This document shows, in pieces, positions 44,106 to 52,357 of a stretch of 64,000 nucleotides of DNA; the stretch's first letter is position 1, and the number at the start of each line of letters is the position of its first letter. The notes beneath the pieces were generated by a model. The model made no database searches. It saw only the letters and a program-made list of their open reading frames with translations, and was not told the DNA's origin. Location of the stretch: the NCBI RefSeq assembly GCF_014651895.1, contig NZ_BMXT01000001.1, positions 620,001 through 684,000 of the forward strand. Direction: 5' to 3'. This DNA is from Rhodanobacter panaciterrae (GTDB lineage: Bacteria; Pseudomonadota; Gammaproteobacteria; Xanthomonadales; Rhodanobacteraceae). The position numbers and the translations under genes were made by a program.

Positions 44106-45013
44106 ATGGATGACAACAAGCGCAAGGCACTTACTTCCGCCCTCGGCCAGATCGAAAAGCAGTTCGGCAAGGGCGCGATCATGCGCATGGGCGACCGCGT
44201 CAACGAAGCGATCGAAACGGTCTCCACCGGCTCGCTCGGGCTGGATATCGCGCTCGGCGTCGGTGGCCTGCCGCGTGGCCGCGTGGTCGAGATCTACGGC
44301 CCGGAATCGTCCGGCAAGACCACCATGACCCTGCAGGCGATCGCCAGCTGCCAGCGCGCCGGTGGCACCGCCGCGTTCATCGATGCCGAGCACGCGCTCG
44401 ACCCGACCTACGCGGAAAAGCTGGGCGTCAAGGTCGACGACCTGCTGGTGTCGCAACCGGATACCGGCGAGCAGGCGCTGGAAATCGCCGACATGCTGGT
44501 GCGTTCGGGCGCGGTCGACATGGTCGTGGTCGACTCGGTCGCCGCACTGACGCCGAAGGCGGAAATCGAGGGCGAGATGGGCGACTCCCACGTCGGCCTG
44601 CATGCCCGCCTGATGAGTCAGGCGCTGCGCAAGCTCACCGCCAACATCAAGAAGTCCGGCACCCTGGGAAGGGCGACGAGATCATCGGTTCGGAGACCCG
44701 CGTCAAGGTAGTCAAGAACAAGGTAGCGCCGCCATTCCGCCAGTGCGAATTCGAAATCCTGTACGGCGAGGGCACCTCACGCGAAGGCGAGATCATCGAG
44801 TTGGGTGTGGCGCAGAACCTGATCGACAAGTCCGGCGCCTGGTACAGCTATAACGGCGACCGCATCGGCCAGGGCAAGGAAAACGTGCGCCAGTTCCTGC
44901 GCGACAACCCGGCGATCGCCAACGAGATCGACAAGCAGTTGCGCGAGCGCCTGCTGGTGCCGGTCGGCAAGCCTGCCGCCGCCGCGCCGGAAGAGGCGCT
45001 CGAGGAAGCGTGA
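44106..45013 (+). pseudogene. recA: recA disrupted by an internal deletion and frameshift
   Basis: The first frame encodes residues 1-187 of RecA, with Walker A (GPESSGKT, 65-72) and Walker B (MVVVDSV) intact, up to KKSGTL. It then shifts frame and stops at 44711 after 14 foreign residues. The correct C-terminal part resumes in another frame from about 44669 ([18 protein letters not shown]) to the stop at 45013. The missing piece corresponds to about 44 residues, including the NQ motif and loop L2 that bind DNA. As read it cannot make working RecA. A sequencing or assembly error cannot be excluded. Confidence 0.9.
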
Positions 45014-45044
45014 GCCGTGACGGCTAGCTGTCTCCTGAGCAAAG

Positions 45045-45069
45045 CATGGCCCGGCTCGCCCGGGCCATG
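45045..45069 (+). terminator. Hairpin between recA and recX
   Basis: A 10-bp stem CATGGCCCGG / CCGGGCCATG with a 5-nt loop, located 32 nt after the recA stop; the following T-run is weak. It resembles the partial terminator between recA and recX of E. coli, which allows limited read-through. Confidence 0.55.
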
Positions 45070-45084
45070 TCCGTTTGCATGGCC

Positions 45085-45585
45085 ATGAAACGCCCGCCCG
45101 GCAAGGACGACCCGGTCAAGCCGAAGCGCAGCGCCTACGACAAGGCGCTCGGGCTGCTCGCCCGCCGCGAGCACTCGCGCAGGGAGCTGAAAACCAAGCT
45201 GCGCCAGGGCGGCTACGAAGGCGAGGAAACCAGCGAGGCGATCGACCGCCTCGGCGAACAGCAATACCAGGATGACGACCGCTTCGGCGAAGTGCTGCTG
45301 CGCAGCCGGATCGCCCAGGGCTACGGCCCGATGCGATTGCGGATGGAGCTGAAAACCCACGGTTTGTCCGACGCGCGTATCCGCGAACTGCTGGACGCGG
45401 CCGAGGTCGACTGGGACGCTTCCGCCGCCACCCAGCTGCGCCGCCGCTATGGCAAGGCCGGTGTGGCCGATGCTGCCGAGCGTACCCGCAGGGCGCAATT
45501 CCTCTTGCGCCGCGGCTTTGCCGCCGCCACAGTACGGAATGTTACCCACGCCGATGTGGACGAAGCCGACGACGATGTTTCCTGA
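45085..45585 (+). CDS. recX: RecA regulator RecX
   Basis: Predicted 166 residues (start uncertain; ATGs at 45046, 45067 and 45079 are also possible but overlap the hairpin). RecX three-helix repeats are seen: ALGLLARREHSRRELKTKLRQ and RFGEVLLRSRIAQGYGPMRLRMELKTHGLSD. RecX inhibits RecA filament growth. It is conserved downstream of recA, and is intact although recA is broken here. Confidence 0.88.
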   Translation: MKRPPGKDDPVKPKRSAYDKALGLLARREHSRRELKTKLRQGGYEGEETSEAIDRLGEQQYQDDDRFGEVLLRSRIAQGYGPMRLRMELKTHGLSDARIRELLDAAEVDWDASAATQLRRRYGKAGVADAAERTRRAQFLLRRGFAAATVRNVTHADVDEADDDVS

Positions 45586-45660
45586 AACCCATCACCCAGG
45601 GGTGATGGATGGACTGATCGAGTGGCTGGGCCGCGGTGTGGCCATCTAACGCCAGCCACC

Positions 45661-48297
45661 ATGATCCGCATGAAAACCTCCGAAATCCGCGCCACTTTCC
45701 TCGACTACTTTCGCTCCAAGGGCCACACCATCGTGCCGTCCAGCTCGCTGGTGCCGGCCAGCGACCCGACCCTGTTGTTCACCAACTCGGGCATGGTGCA
45801 GTTCAAGAACGTGTTTCTCGGCAGCGAGAAGCCGGGCTACGTGCGCGCAGCCGACGTGCAGCGCTGCCTGCGTGCCGGCGGCAAGCACAACGATCTGGAT
45901 GCGGTGGGCTATACCGCACGCCATCACACGTTTTTCGAGATGCTCGGCAACTGGTCGTTCGGCGACTACTTCAAGCGCGACGCGATCATCTATGCATGGG
46001 AGCTGTTGACCGGCGTGTTCAAGCTGCCGGCGGACAAGCTGTGGGTCACCGTCTACCACACCGACGACGAAGCATTCGACATCTGGAACAAGGAAGTCGG
46101 CGTGCCGGCCGAGCGGATCGTGCGCATCGGCGACAACAAGGGCGCACCGTTCGCTTCCGACAATTTCTGGCAGATGGCCGACACCGGCCCGTGCGGCCCG
46201 TGCACCGAGATCTTCTTCGACCACGGTGCCGAGATCGCCGGTGGGCCGCCCGGTTCGCCGGACGAGGATGGCGACCGCTACATCGAGATATGGAACCTGG
46301 TGTTCATGCAGTTCGACCGCGCGCCCGACGGCACGCTGAGCCCGCTGCCGGCACCGTGTGTGGATACCGGCATGGGCCTGGAGCGCCTTGCTGCAGTCTT
46401 GCAGCACGTGCATTCCAATTACGAGATCGATCTGTTCGCGCACCTGATTCGCGTGGCGGGCGAGCTCACCGGTATGAAAGATCTGGCGAACAAGTCGCTG
46501 CGCGTGATCGCCGACCATATACGCGCCTGTTCCTTCCTGATCGTCGACGGCGTGCTGCCGTCCAACGAAGGTCGCGGTTACGTGTTGCGCCGGATCATCC
46601 GCCGCGCCTTGCGGCATGGCTGGATGCTCGGCGTGCGCGGCGATTTCTTCTGGAAGATGGTTGCCCCGTTGGTCGAGGAAATGGGTGTGGCGTATCCCGA
46701 GCTGTCGGCGAAACAGGCCTTCGTTGAGGAAGCGCTGCGCACCGAAGAACAGCGCTTCGGCGAGACGCTGGAGCACGGCATGCGGCTGTTCGACGAGGTC
46801 GCTGGAAAATCCGGCAAGATCATTCCCGGCGCAGATGCGTTCCGCCTGTACGACACCTACGGTTTTCCAGTCGACCTCACTGCCGACATCGCACGTGAAC
46901 GCGGACTGGAAGTCGACATGGACGGCTTCGATCGGTCCATGAACGAGCAGCGCGAGCGCGCTCGCGCCGCCGGTCGCTTCGAGGCCAAGGGCCAGATGCC
47001 GGCCGAGCTGGCCAGTCAGCTTAAGCCCACGGTCTTTCTCGGTTACGAAGCGCTGCACAGCCACGGCAGCAAGCTGCTTGGCATCGTGCGTGGCGGCAAG
47101 CAGGTCGATCAGCTCGGCGAGGGCGAGGAAGGTCTGCTGATCCTCGACCGCACACCGTTCTACGCCGAGTCGGGTGGGCAGGTCGGCGATACCGGCGAGC
47201 TGATCACCAAGGCTGGTCGATTCGAAGTCGATGACACCTTGAAGATGGGCGGCGTGTTCTTCGGTCATGCCGGTCGCTGGCAGGGCGCACAGCCGCTGCG
47301 CACCGGCGATATCGTCGAGGCCAGCGTGGATGCTCCGCGCCGGCAGGCGATCGTGCTCAATCATTCGGCCACCCATTTGCTGCATGCAGCACTGCGCAAG
47401 GTGCTGGGCGATCATGTGACCCAGAAGGGATCGCTGGTTGCGCCCGAACGTCTGCGTTTCGACTTCTCGCATTTCAAGCCGATGAGCCACGACGAGCTGG
47501 CCCAGGTCGAGGCGATGGTGAATGCCGAAGTGCGCCGCAATGCGGCCGCCGAAGTGCACAACATGGGGTACGACAAGGCGATCGAGTTCGGTGCGATGGC
47601 GCTGTTCGGCGAGAAGTACGGCGACGAAGTGCGCGTGCTGAAGATGGGCGAGTTCTCCACGGAATTGTGTGGTGGCACCCACATCGGTCGCACGGGCGAT
47701 ATCGGCTTGTTCAAGATCACCAGCGAAGCTGGCGTAGCTTCCGGCGTGCGCCGAATCGAGGCCGTCACGGGCATCGGCGCACTAGCGCATGTGGATGATG
47801 AAGAGCGTCGTCTCGGCGAGCTGTCGCAACTGCTTTCCAGCAGCGGTGACGATGCTGTGGAAAAGTTGCGCCAGCTGTTCGACAAGCAGAAAAAACTCGA
47901 ACGCGAACTGGACTCGCTGCGCAGCAAGGCTGCCGGTTCTGCCACCGTTGATCTGGCCGGTTCGGCCAAAGATGTCGGCGGCATCAAGGTGGTCGCTGCA
48001 CGACTAGAGGGGCTCGACGCCAAGTCGCTGCGTGACAGCGTGGATCAGCTCAAGCAACAGCTCGGAGATTGCGTGATCCTGCTGGCCGGCGCGGCGGATG
48101 GCCGCGTCTCGTTGATCGCCGGTGTACACGGCAACGCACTCGGCCGGGTCAAGGCCGGCAGTGTGGTGGCACATGTCGCCGCGCAGATCGATGGGAAGGG
48201 TGGCGGTCGTCCGGACATGGCCCAGGGCGGCGGGTCGGATACCCCGAATCTGCCGGCCATTCTGGCCGCGTTGCCGGAGTGGATTTCAGCCCAATAA
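45661..48297 (+). CDS. alaS: Alanyl-tRNA synthetase
   Basis: Predicted 878 residues. The class II catalytic core ([53 protein letters not shown]), the editing domain with [12 protein letters not shown] and [10 protein letters not shown], and the C-Ala domain are all present. It charges tRNA(Ala) and edits Ser/Gly errors. ATG at 45661 or 45670 are both possible. It sits between recX and csrA, as in many gammaproteobacteria. Confidence 0.97.
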   Translation: MIRMKTSEIRATFLDYFRSKGHTIVPSSSLVPASDPTLLFTNSGMVQFKNVFLGSEKPGYVRAADVQRCLRAGGKHNDLDAVGYTARHHTFFEMLGNWSFGDYFKRDAIIYAWELLTGVFKLPADKLWVTVYHTDDEAFDIWNKEVGVPAERIVRIGDNKGAPFASDNFWQMADTGPCGPCTEIFFDHGAEIAGGPPGSPDEDGDRYIEIWNLVFMQFDRAPDGTLSPLPAPCVDTGMGLERLAAVLQHVHSNYEIDLFAHLIRVAGELTGMKDLANKSLRVIADHIRACSFLIVDGVLPSNEGRGYVLRRIIRRALRHGWMLGVRGDFFWKMVAPLVEEMGVAYPELSAKQAFVEEALRTEEQRFGETLEHGMRLFDEVAGKSGKIIPGADAFRLYDTYGFPVDLTADIARERGLEVDMDGFDRSMNEQRERARAAGRFEAKGQMPAELASQLKPTVFLGYEALHSHGSKLLGIVRGGKQVDQLGEGEEGLLILDRTPFYAESGGQVGDTGELITKAGRFEVDDTLKMGGVFFGHAGRWQGAQPLRTGDIVEASVDAPRRQAIVLNHSATHLLHAALRKVLGDHVTQKGSLVAPERLRFDFSHFKPMSHDELAQVEAMVNAEVRRNAAAEVHNMGYDKAIEFGAMALFGEKYGDEVRVLKMGEFSTELCGGTHIGRTGDIGLFKITSEAGVASGVRRIEAVTGIGALAHVDDEERRLGELSQLLSSSGDDAVEKLRQLFDKQKKLERELDSLRSKAAGSATVDLAGSAKDVGGIKVVAARLEGLDAKSLRDSVDQLKQQLGDCVILLAGAADGRVSLIAGVHGNALGRVKAGSVVAHVAAQIDGKGGGRPDMAQGGGSDTPNLPAILAALPEWISAQ

Positions 48298-48569
48298 GTG
48301 GGCTCAGATAAAGCCTGTACATGCCATGTGTCACGATCCCGACGCATTGCGCAGGTGAATCAGGCTCAGTTACTATCGACCAAGTGTCGGTGCGATCGGT
48401 AACGATAGTGCCGCCAGTCAGGACGCTCAGGAGTGTTTTGGCTGTGAGCCGGGAAGGCGGTAGGGCCTTCGATGGATCAATCGTCGAACTGTGGACGGAC
48501 GGCAGCTCAGGGGTGAGGCGCCGTCAGCCACAGGCCTATGACCAACAGCATTTATGGAGAGCAGCAATC
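48298..48569. other. Region between alaS and csrA
   Basis: About 270 bases with no gene. It presumably carries csrA promoters. No GGA-rich or other CsrA-type element could be defined by eye. Confidence 0.4.
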
Positions 48570-48773
48570 ATGTTGATTCTGACCCGCAGGGTCGGTGAAA
48601 CCCTGATGATCGGCGACGAGGTGACCGTCACCGTTCTTGGCGTGAAAGGCAACCAGGTACGTATCGGCATCAACGCACCGAAAACCGTTGCGGTTCATCG
48701 TGAAGAAATCTATCAGCGGATCAAGGGCGAACACGAAGCCGGCAGCACGCCTGACGAGTCCGCCGAACACTAA
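48570..48773 (+). CDS. csrA: Carbon storage regulator CsrA/RsmA
   Basis: Predicted 67 residues: [33 protein letters not shown] and REEIYQRI are the classic CsrA motifs, with Arg44-type binding residues. CsrA is a homodimer that binds GGA motifs in mRNA leaders and controls carbon flow, motility and biofilm. GGAGA lies upstream of the ATG at 48570. Confidence 0.97.
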   Translation: MLILTRRVGETLMIGDEVTVTVLGVKGNQVRIGINAPKTVAVHREEIYQRIKGEHEAGSTPDESAEH

Positions 48774-48851
48774 TTCGTGAATTAAGCCTTTACCTCGACC
48801 TCGCCGGTCAGTATCCTTGCCGGCTCCGCAGCGATGCGGAAACAAACCCCG

Positions 48852-48944
48852 GAGAGATGCCCGAGTGGCCGAAGGGGCTCCCCTGCTAAGGGAGTATAGG
48901 GTCAAAAGCCTTATCGAGGGTTCGAATCCCTCTCTCTCCGCCAG
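48852..48944 (+). tRNA. tRNA-Ser (anticodon GCT)
   Basis: A 93-nt class II tRNA with an encoded CCA. Acceptor arms GGAGAGA / TCTCTCC, D arm ATGCCCGAGTGGCCGAAGGGG, anticodon GCT in loop CTGCTAA at 48886-48888, a long variable arm, and T loop GGTTCGAATCC. The long variable arm and G73 fit serine tRNA. Its 3' end lies inside a 60-bp palindrome. Confidence 0.97.
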
Positions 48945-48993
48945 ATACGCAAAACGCCCCCACGTGGGGCGTTTTGCGTATCTGGCGGAGAGA
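48934..48993. repeat. Perfect 60-bp palindrome spanning the tRNA-Ser 3' end
   Basis: The left arm (48934-48963) begins at the 3' acceptor strand of the tRNA (TCTCTCC-G-CCA) and the right arm (48964-48993) is its exact reverse complement. The centre is CCCCACGTGGGG. The right arm therefore holds an inverted copy of the tRNA 3' end. It probably also works as a terminator hairpin for the tRNA transcript. Confidence 0.85.
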
Positions 48994-49256
48994 CGGTGGT
49001 GGACGAACCCAAGTGGGTTCGACGAATTTGTCAGGAAAAAATTCGGACAGCCGCAGGCTGGCCCCGGAGCGCGCAGCGCGGAGGGGTGAGGCCCATGGAT
49101 GGGCCGAACAATCCCTCGCAAGCCCCACGACACCTTGCCGCTCATCGAAGACGTTTCATTACGCTCCAAACGTCGATTCACTCGAGAGCTGGTGGGTAGC
49201 ATTCGTTTTATGAAGCGTATCGATCAGCTTCCCGACGTCGCGCAAACAGCAGCGCT
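48994..49256. other. Structured spacer downstream of tRNA-Ser
   Basis: About 260 bases without a gene. It shows small hairpins, such as GAACCC AAGT GGGTTC at about 49006-49021, and what may be a decayed inverted copy of the tRNA T arm. Open frames here are tRNA shadows or spurious. Confidence 0.4.
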
Positions 49257-49985
49257 CTACCCAACCGCCAACCCACGCAATTCAACCCCGTCCTTGTCCA
49301 CCCGCAACACCGACCCCTGCTCATACCAATCCCCCAGCACGATCCGCTCGGCCGCTTTCCCATCCAGCTCGAACGCATGCACCGCCGGCCGATGCGTATG
49401 CCCATGGATCAGCCGCGTCACGCTGGCCTCGCGCATGGCTTCGGCCACGGCATCACCGTTCACGTCCATGATGCTTTCCATCGTGCTGCCGGTGTGCGCC
49501 TTGCTGTCTTCACGTGCCTTCGCCGCAAACGCGCGACGCGCTTCCAGCGGCATCGACAGGATCTGCTTTTGCCACGCGGGATTGCGCACTTGCTGGCGCA
49601 CGGCTTGGTAAGCGACGTCGTCGGTGCACAGCACGTCGCCGTGCATCAGCAAGGTGGCGCGACCGTGGATGTCATGCACGGTGCCATCTTCGAGCAGGGT
49701 CAAGCCGGCGCGTTCGGCGAATGCCTCGCCGAGCAGGAAGTCGCGGTTGCCGACCATGAAATACACCGGCACGCCGGCGTCGCGCACGGCGCGAGTGGCG
49801 GCGGCGATGCGTCGCGGCAGTTCGGCGTCATCGTCGTCGCCGATCCATGCTTCGACCAGATCGCCCAGGATGTATAGCGCGTCGGCGTGACGGACTTCGT
49901 CGCTGGCCAGATAGTTCTCGAATAGATCCGTGATCTGCGGCCGACTGGGATCCAGATGCAGGTCGGAGATGAACAGCGTGGCCAT
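49257..49985 (-). CDS. lpxH: UDP-2,3-diacylglucosamine diphosphatase LpxH
   Basis: Predicted 242 residues of the calcineurin-like phosphoesterase family. Metal-binding motifs are visible in order: SDLHLD, GDLVEAW, GNRDFL and HGHTHRPA. LpxH makes lipid X in lipid A synthesis at the inner-membrane face. ATG at 49985 gives the family N-terminus (MATLFISDLHL); an ATG at 49994 overlaps the upstream stop (TGATG). Coupled to the cyclophilin gene. Confidence 0.93.
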   Translation of the reverse strand: MATLFISDLHLDPSRPQITDLFENYLASDEVRHADALYILGDLVEAWIGDDDDAELPRRIAAATRAVRDAGVPVYFMVGNRDFLLGEAFAERAGLTLLEDGTVHDIHGRATLLMHGDVLCTDDVAYQAVRQQVRNPAWQKQILSMPLEARRAFAAKAREDSKAHTGSTMESIMDVNGDAVAEAMREASVTRLIHGHTHRPAVHAFELDGKAAERIVLGDWYEQGSVLRVDKDGVELRGLAVG

Positions 49986-49993
49986 CGCGCCCA

Positions 49994-50698
49994 TCAACCC
50001 TTGCTTGCCGGTTTGGTGGCTTTCTTGGGCGCGGGCTTGGTCGTTGTGGACGTGGCCTTGGCCGGCGCGCTGGGGGCGGGCACATGGGTTTCCTCGCCGA
50101 CGACGTTGGCGCTTTCGATCAATACCAGCGGATTGGGCACGTCACCGGCGAACGGGCCGAGCGCGCGCGTGGGCAGGGCGGCGATCTTGTCGACCACGTC
50201 CATGCCCCGGATCACTTTGCCGAATACGGCATAGCCCCAAGTCAGACCGCTCTGGTTGCCGACGAAATCGAGTCGGCGGTTGTCGACCAGGTTGAAGAAG
50301 AACTGCGCGGTGCCGGAATTCGGATCGGCACCGCGGGCCACCGCCAGCGTACCGCGCAGATTGGACAGGCCGTTGTCGGCCTCGCTGGACACGGCCGGAC
50401 GCGTGCGTCGGGGCTGCAGGTCGCGGGTGTACAGGCCGCCCTGCACCAAGTAGCCGGGAATGGCCCGATGCATCAGGGTGCCGTCGTAAAACCCGTCGCG
50501 CACGTACTGCAGGAAATTCGCCACGCTCTTCGGCGCCTTGTCCGGATACAGCTCCACCGTGATGTCGCCTTGCGAGGTGCGCAGCAGCACCTGCGGTGGT
50601 GGCGTGGCGGCAGCGGCTGCCGGCGCCGGCTTGACGGTTTGTGCCGTCAGCGTCAGCGGCAGGATCAGGAGCAGGGTGGCGAGCAGGGATTTCAACAT
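49994..50698 (-). CDS. Periplasmic cyclophilin-type peptidyl-prolyl isomerase
   Basis: Predicted 234 residues. Signal peptide (MLKSLLATLLLILPLTLTAQ), then the cyclophilin domain (APKSVANFLQYVRDG, MHRAIPGYLVQGG, GTAQFFFNLVDN). A Lys/Ala/Pro-rich tail (about 200-234) follows. It assists folding in the periplasm (PpiA-like). ATG at 50698 is chosen. Its stop overlaps the lpxH start region. Confidence 0.87.
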   Translation of the reverse strand: MLKSLLATLLLILPLTLTAQTVKPAPAAAAATPPPQVLLRTSQGDITVELYPDKAPKSVANFLQYVRDGFYDGTLMHRAIPGYLVQGGLYTRDLQPRRTRPAVSSEADNGLSNLRGTLAVARGADPNSGTAQFFFNLVDNRRLDFVGNQSGLTWGYAVFGKVIRGMDVVDKIAALPTRALGPFAGDVPNPLVLIESANVVGEETHVPAPSAPAKATSTTTKPAPKKATKPASKG

Positions 50699-50769
50699 GG
50701 GCGTCAAACTGGTTTGGGCGTCCGCGCATGATACGCGGCCACGGCGAGAGCTGGCTTGCCGGGTTGAGA

Positions 50770-52290
50770 CTATCCGCTGCTGATGAGGTCCAGCTTCAGG
50801 CCCAGTTCGGCCATCGGCGACTGCTCCTGCTGCAGGTCGGCCTCGGTGAGGGGGTGCTGCTCGAACCAGGCCAGTGGCAGGCTCAGGCGCAGCGATTTGC
50901 TGCTGGCGGCGAGCCGCATCTGCGGTAGCGACTCGGCCCGACGGGCACGCCGGAACAGCACGGCCAGGCGCAGCAGCGCCGTGGTATAGCGGGCCAGCTG
51001 GCGGTAGCGCTGCGGCAGCGCAGCGACCATCGCCTTGTCCGGTTTGCGCCGGTGCATTTCGACCACCGCGGCCAGCAGCTGCTGTTCCTGCCGCGAGAAG
51101 CCGGCCAGGTCGGCATGACGCAGGATGTAGGCACCGTGATGGTGATGCTGGCTGTGCGCGATGGCGAGGCCGATTTCATGCACCCGCGAAGCCCACGACA
51201 GCCACTCGCGCGCATCCGCGTCCAGCTTCCATGTGCGTGCGACCTGGTCGAACAACATCAGCGCGGTCGATTCCACCCGACGCGCCTGGGCGCGATCCAC
51301 GCCGTAGCGGGTGGCCAGTGCGTCGATGCTGGCGGTGCGCGGATCGCTGCCGCCGGCGCGGCCGAGCAGATCCCACAGCAGGCCTTCGCGCATCGAACTT
51401 TCGCATACACGCAGTCGCTCGATGCCGAGCGCGGCGAACGCGGCCTCGAAGATCACCACGCCACCGGCGATCACCGGCGCGCGATCCTCGATCAGACCCG
51501 GCAGTTTGAGCGTGCCGATCTGGCCCTGCTCGATCAGCGCGTCGCGGAGCGAGGCGAGCGAGGCCGGGGTGATGCCGTCATCGGAGAATTTCATCGCCTG
51601 CACGACGGCGCCGATCGACTTGGCGGTGCCAGAGGAGCCGTACGCATCCTGCCAGCCGGATTCGCGGTAGTCCTCGGCAAACTGCTGCAGCAACACGCCG
51701 ATTTCGCTGCGTGCGTGCTGCCAGCGCTTGCGGGTGAGCTTGCCACCGGGAAAGAAACGCAAGGTCGAGGCGATGCAGCCGGCCTGCACGCTTTCGGTGT
51801 GCAGCGGCGCCAGACCACGGCCGATGATGAATTCGGTGCTGCCGCCACCGACGTCGATCACCAGTCGCGGCTCGCGCGAGGCGGGCAGGTCGTGGGCGGC
51901 GCCGAGAAAGATCAGGCGGCCTTCCTCGCGGCCGGACACCACTTCGATCGGATGTCCGAGCGCGGCCTCGGCGGCGGTCAGGAATGTCTGTGGCGAAGCG
52001 AGTCGGCGCACGGTATTGGTGGCCACCGCGCGTACCCGGATCGAGGGCAGGCCGGCGATGCGCTGGCCGAACCGGGCCAGGCAGGCCATCGCGCGGGCAC
52101 GCCGCTCGGCGTCCAGGGTACCGTCGGCGCGCAGGCCGGCGGCCATGCGCACGGTGTCGCGCAGTCGGTCGATCACCCGCGGTTCGCCGTGTTCCATGCG
52201 CGCTACCACCATGTGGAAGCTGTTCGAGCCCATGTCCACCGCGGCGATCAGCTCGCCATCACGGATCGGTGTGTGTTCGGATGGACTCAC
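50770..52290 (-). CDS. ppx: Exopolyphosphatase (Ppx/GppA)
   Basis: Predicted 506 residues. ASKHA-type motifs: AAVDMGSNSFHMVVA (phosphate 1), DVGGGSTEFI (phosphate 2), and the C-terminal HD-like helical domain (WASRVHEIGLAIAHSQHHHHGAYIL). Ppx removes terminal phosphate from polyphosphate and can act on pppGpp. Start GTG at 52290 has GGGAG at 7 nt; longer frames are unlikely. Downstream of ppk in the same direction. Confidence 0.92.
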   Translation of the reverse strand: MSPSEHTPIRDGELIAAVDMGSNSFHMVVARMEHGEPRVIDRLRDTVRMAAGLRADGTLDAERRARAMACLARFGQRIAGLPSIRVRAVATNTVRRLASPQTFLTAAEAALGHPIEVVSGREEGRLIFLGAAHDLPASREPRLVIDVGGGSTEFIIGRGLAPLHTESVQAGCIASTLRFFPGGKLTRKRWQHARSEIGVLLQQFAEDYRESGWQDAYGSSGTAKSIGAVVQAMKFSDDGITPASLASLRDALIEQGQIGTLKLPGLIEDRAPVIAGGVVIFEAAFAALGIERLRVCESSMREGLLWDLLGRAGGSDPRTASIDALATRYGVDRAQARRVESTALMLFDQVARTWKLDADAREWLSWASRVHEIGLAIAHSQHHHHGAYILRHADLAGFSRQEQQLLAAVVEMHRRKPDKAMVAALPQRYRQLARYTTALLRLAVLFRRARRAESLPQMRLAASSKSLRLSLPLAWFEQHPLTEADLQQEQSPMAELGLKLDLISSG

Positions 52291-52357
52291 GCCCACGCTC
52301 CCGCAATGACGAAGTGCGGATTCTCGCATGCACGTGTGAGGCTGAGGCGAAGCCGGT

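Noticed and set aside
44106..45013. Intein or programmed frameshift in recA
   Set aside because: Sequence is lost rather than inserted, and a frameshift alone cannot restore the missing loop L2.
48817..49213. Open frames around tRNA-Ser
   Set aside because: They come from the tRNA and its palindrome (for example the GGERGIRTLD peptide on the reverse strand), a well-known annotation artefact.
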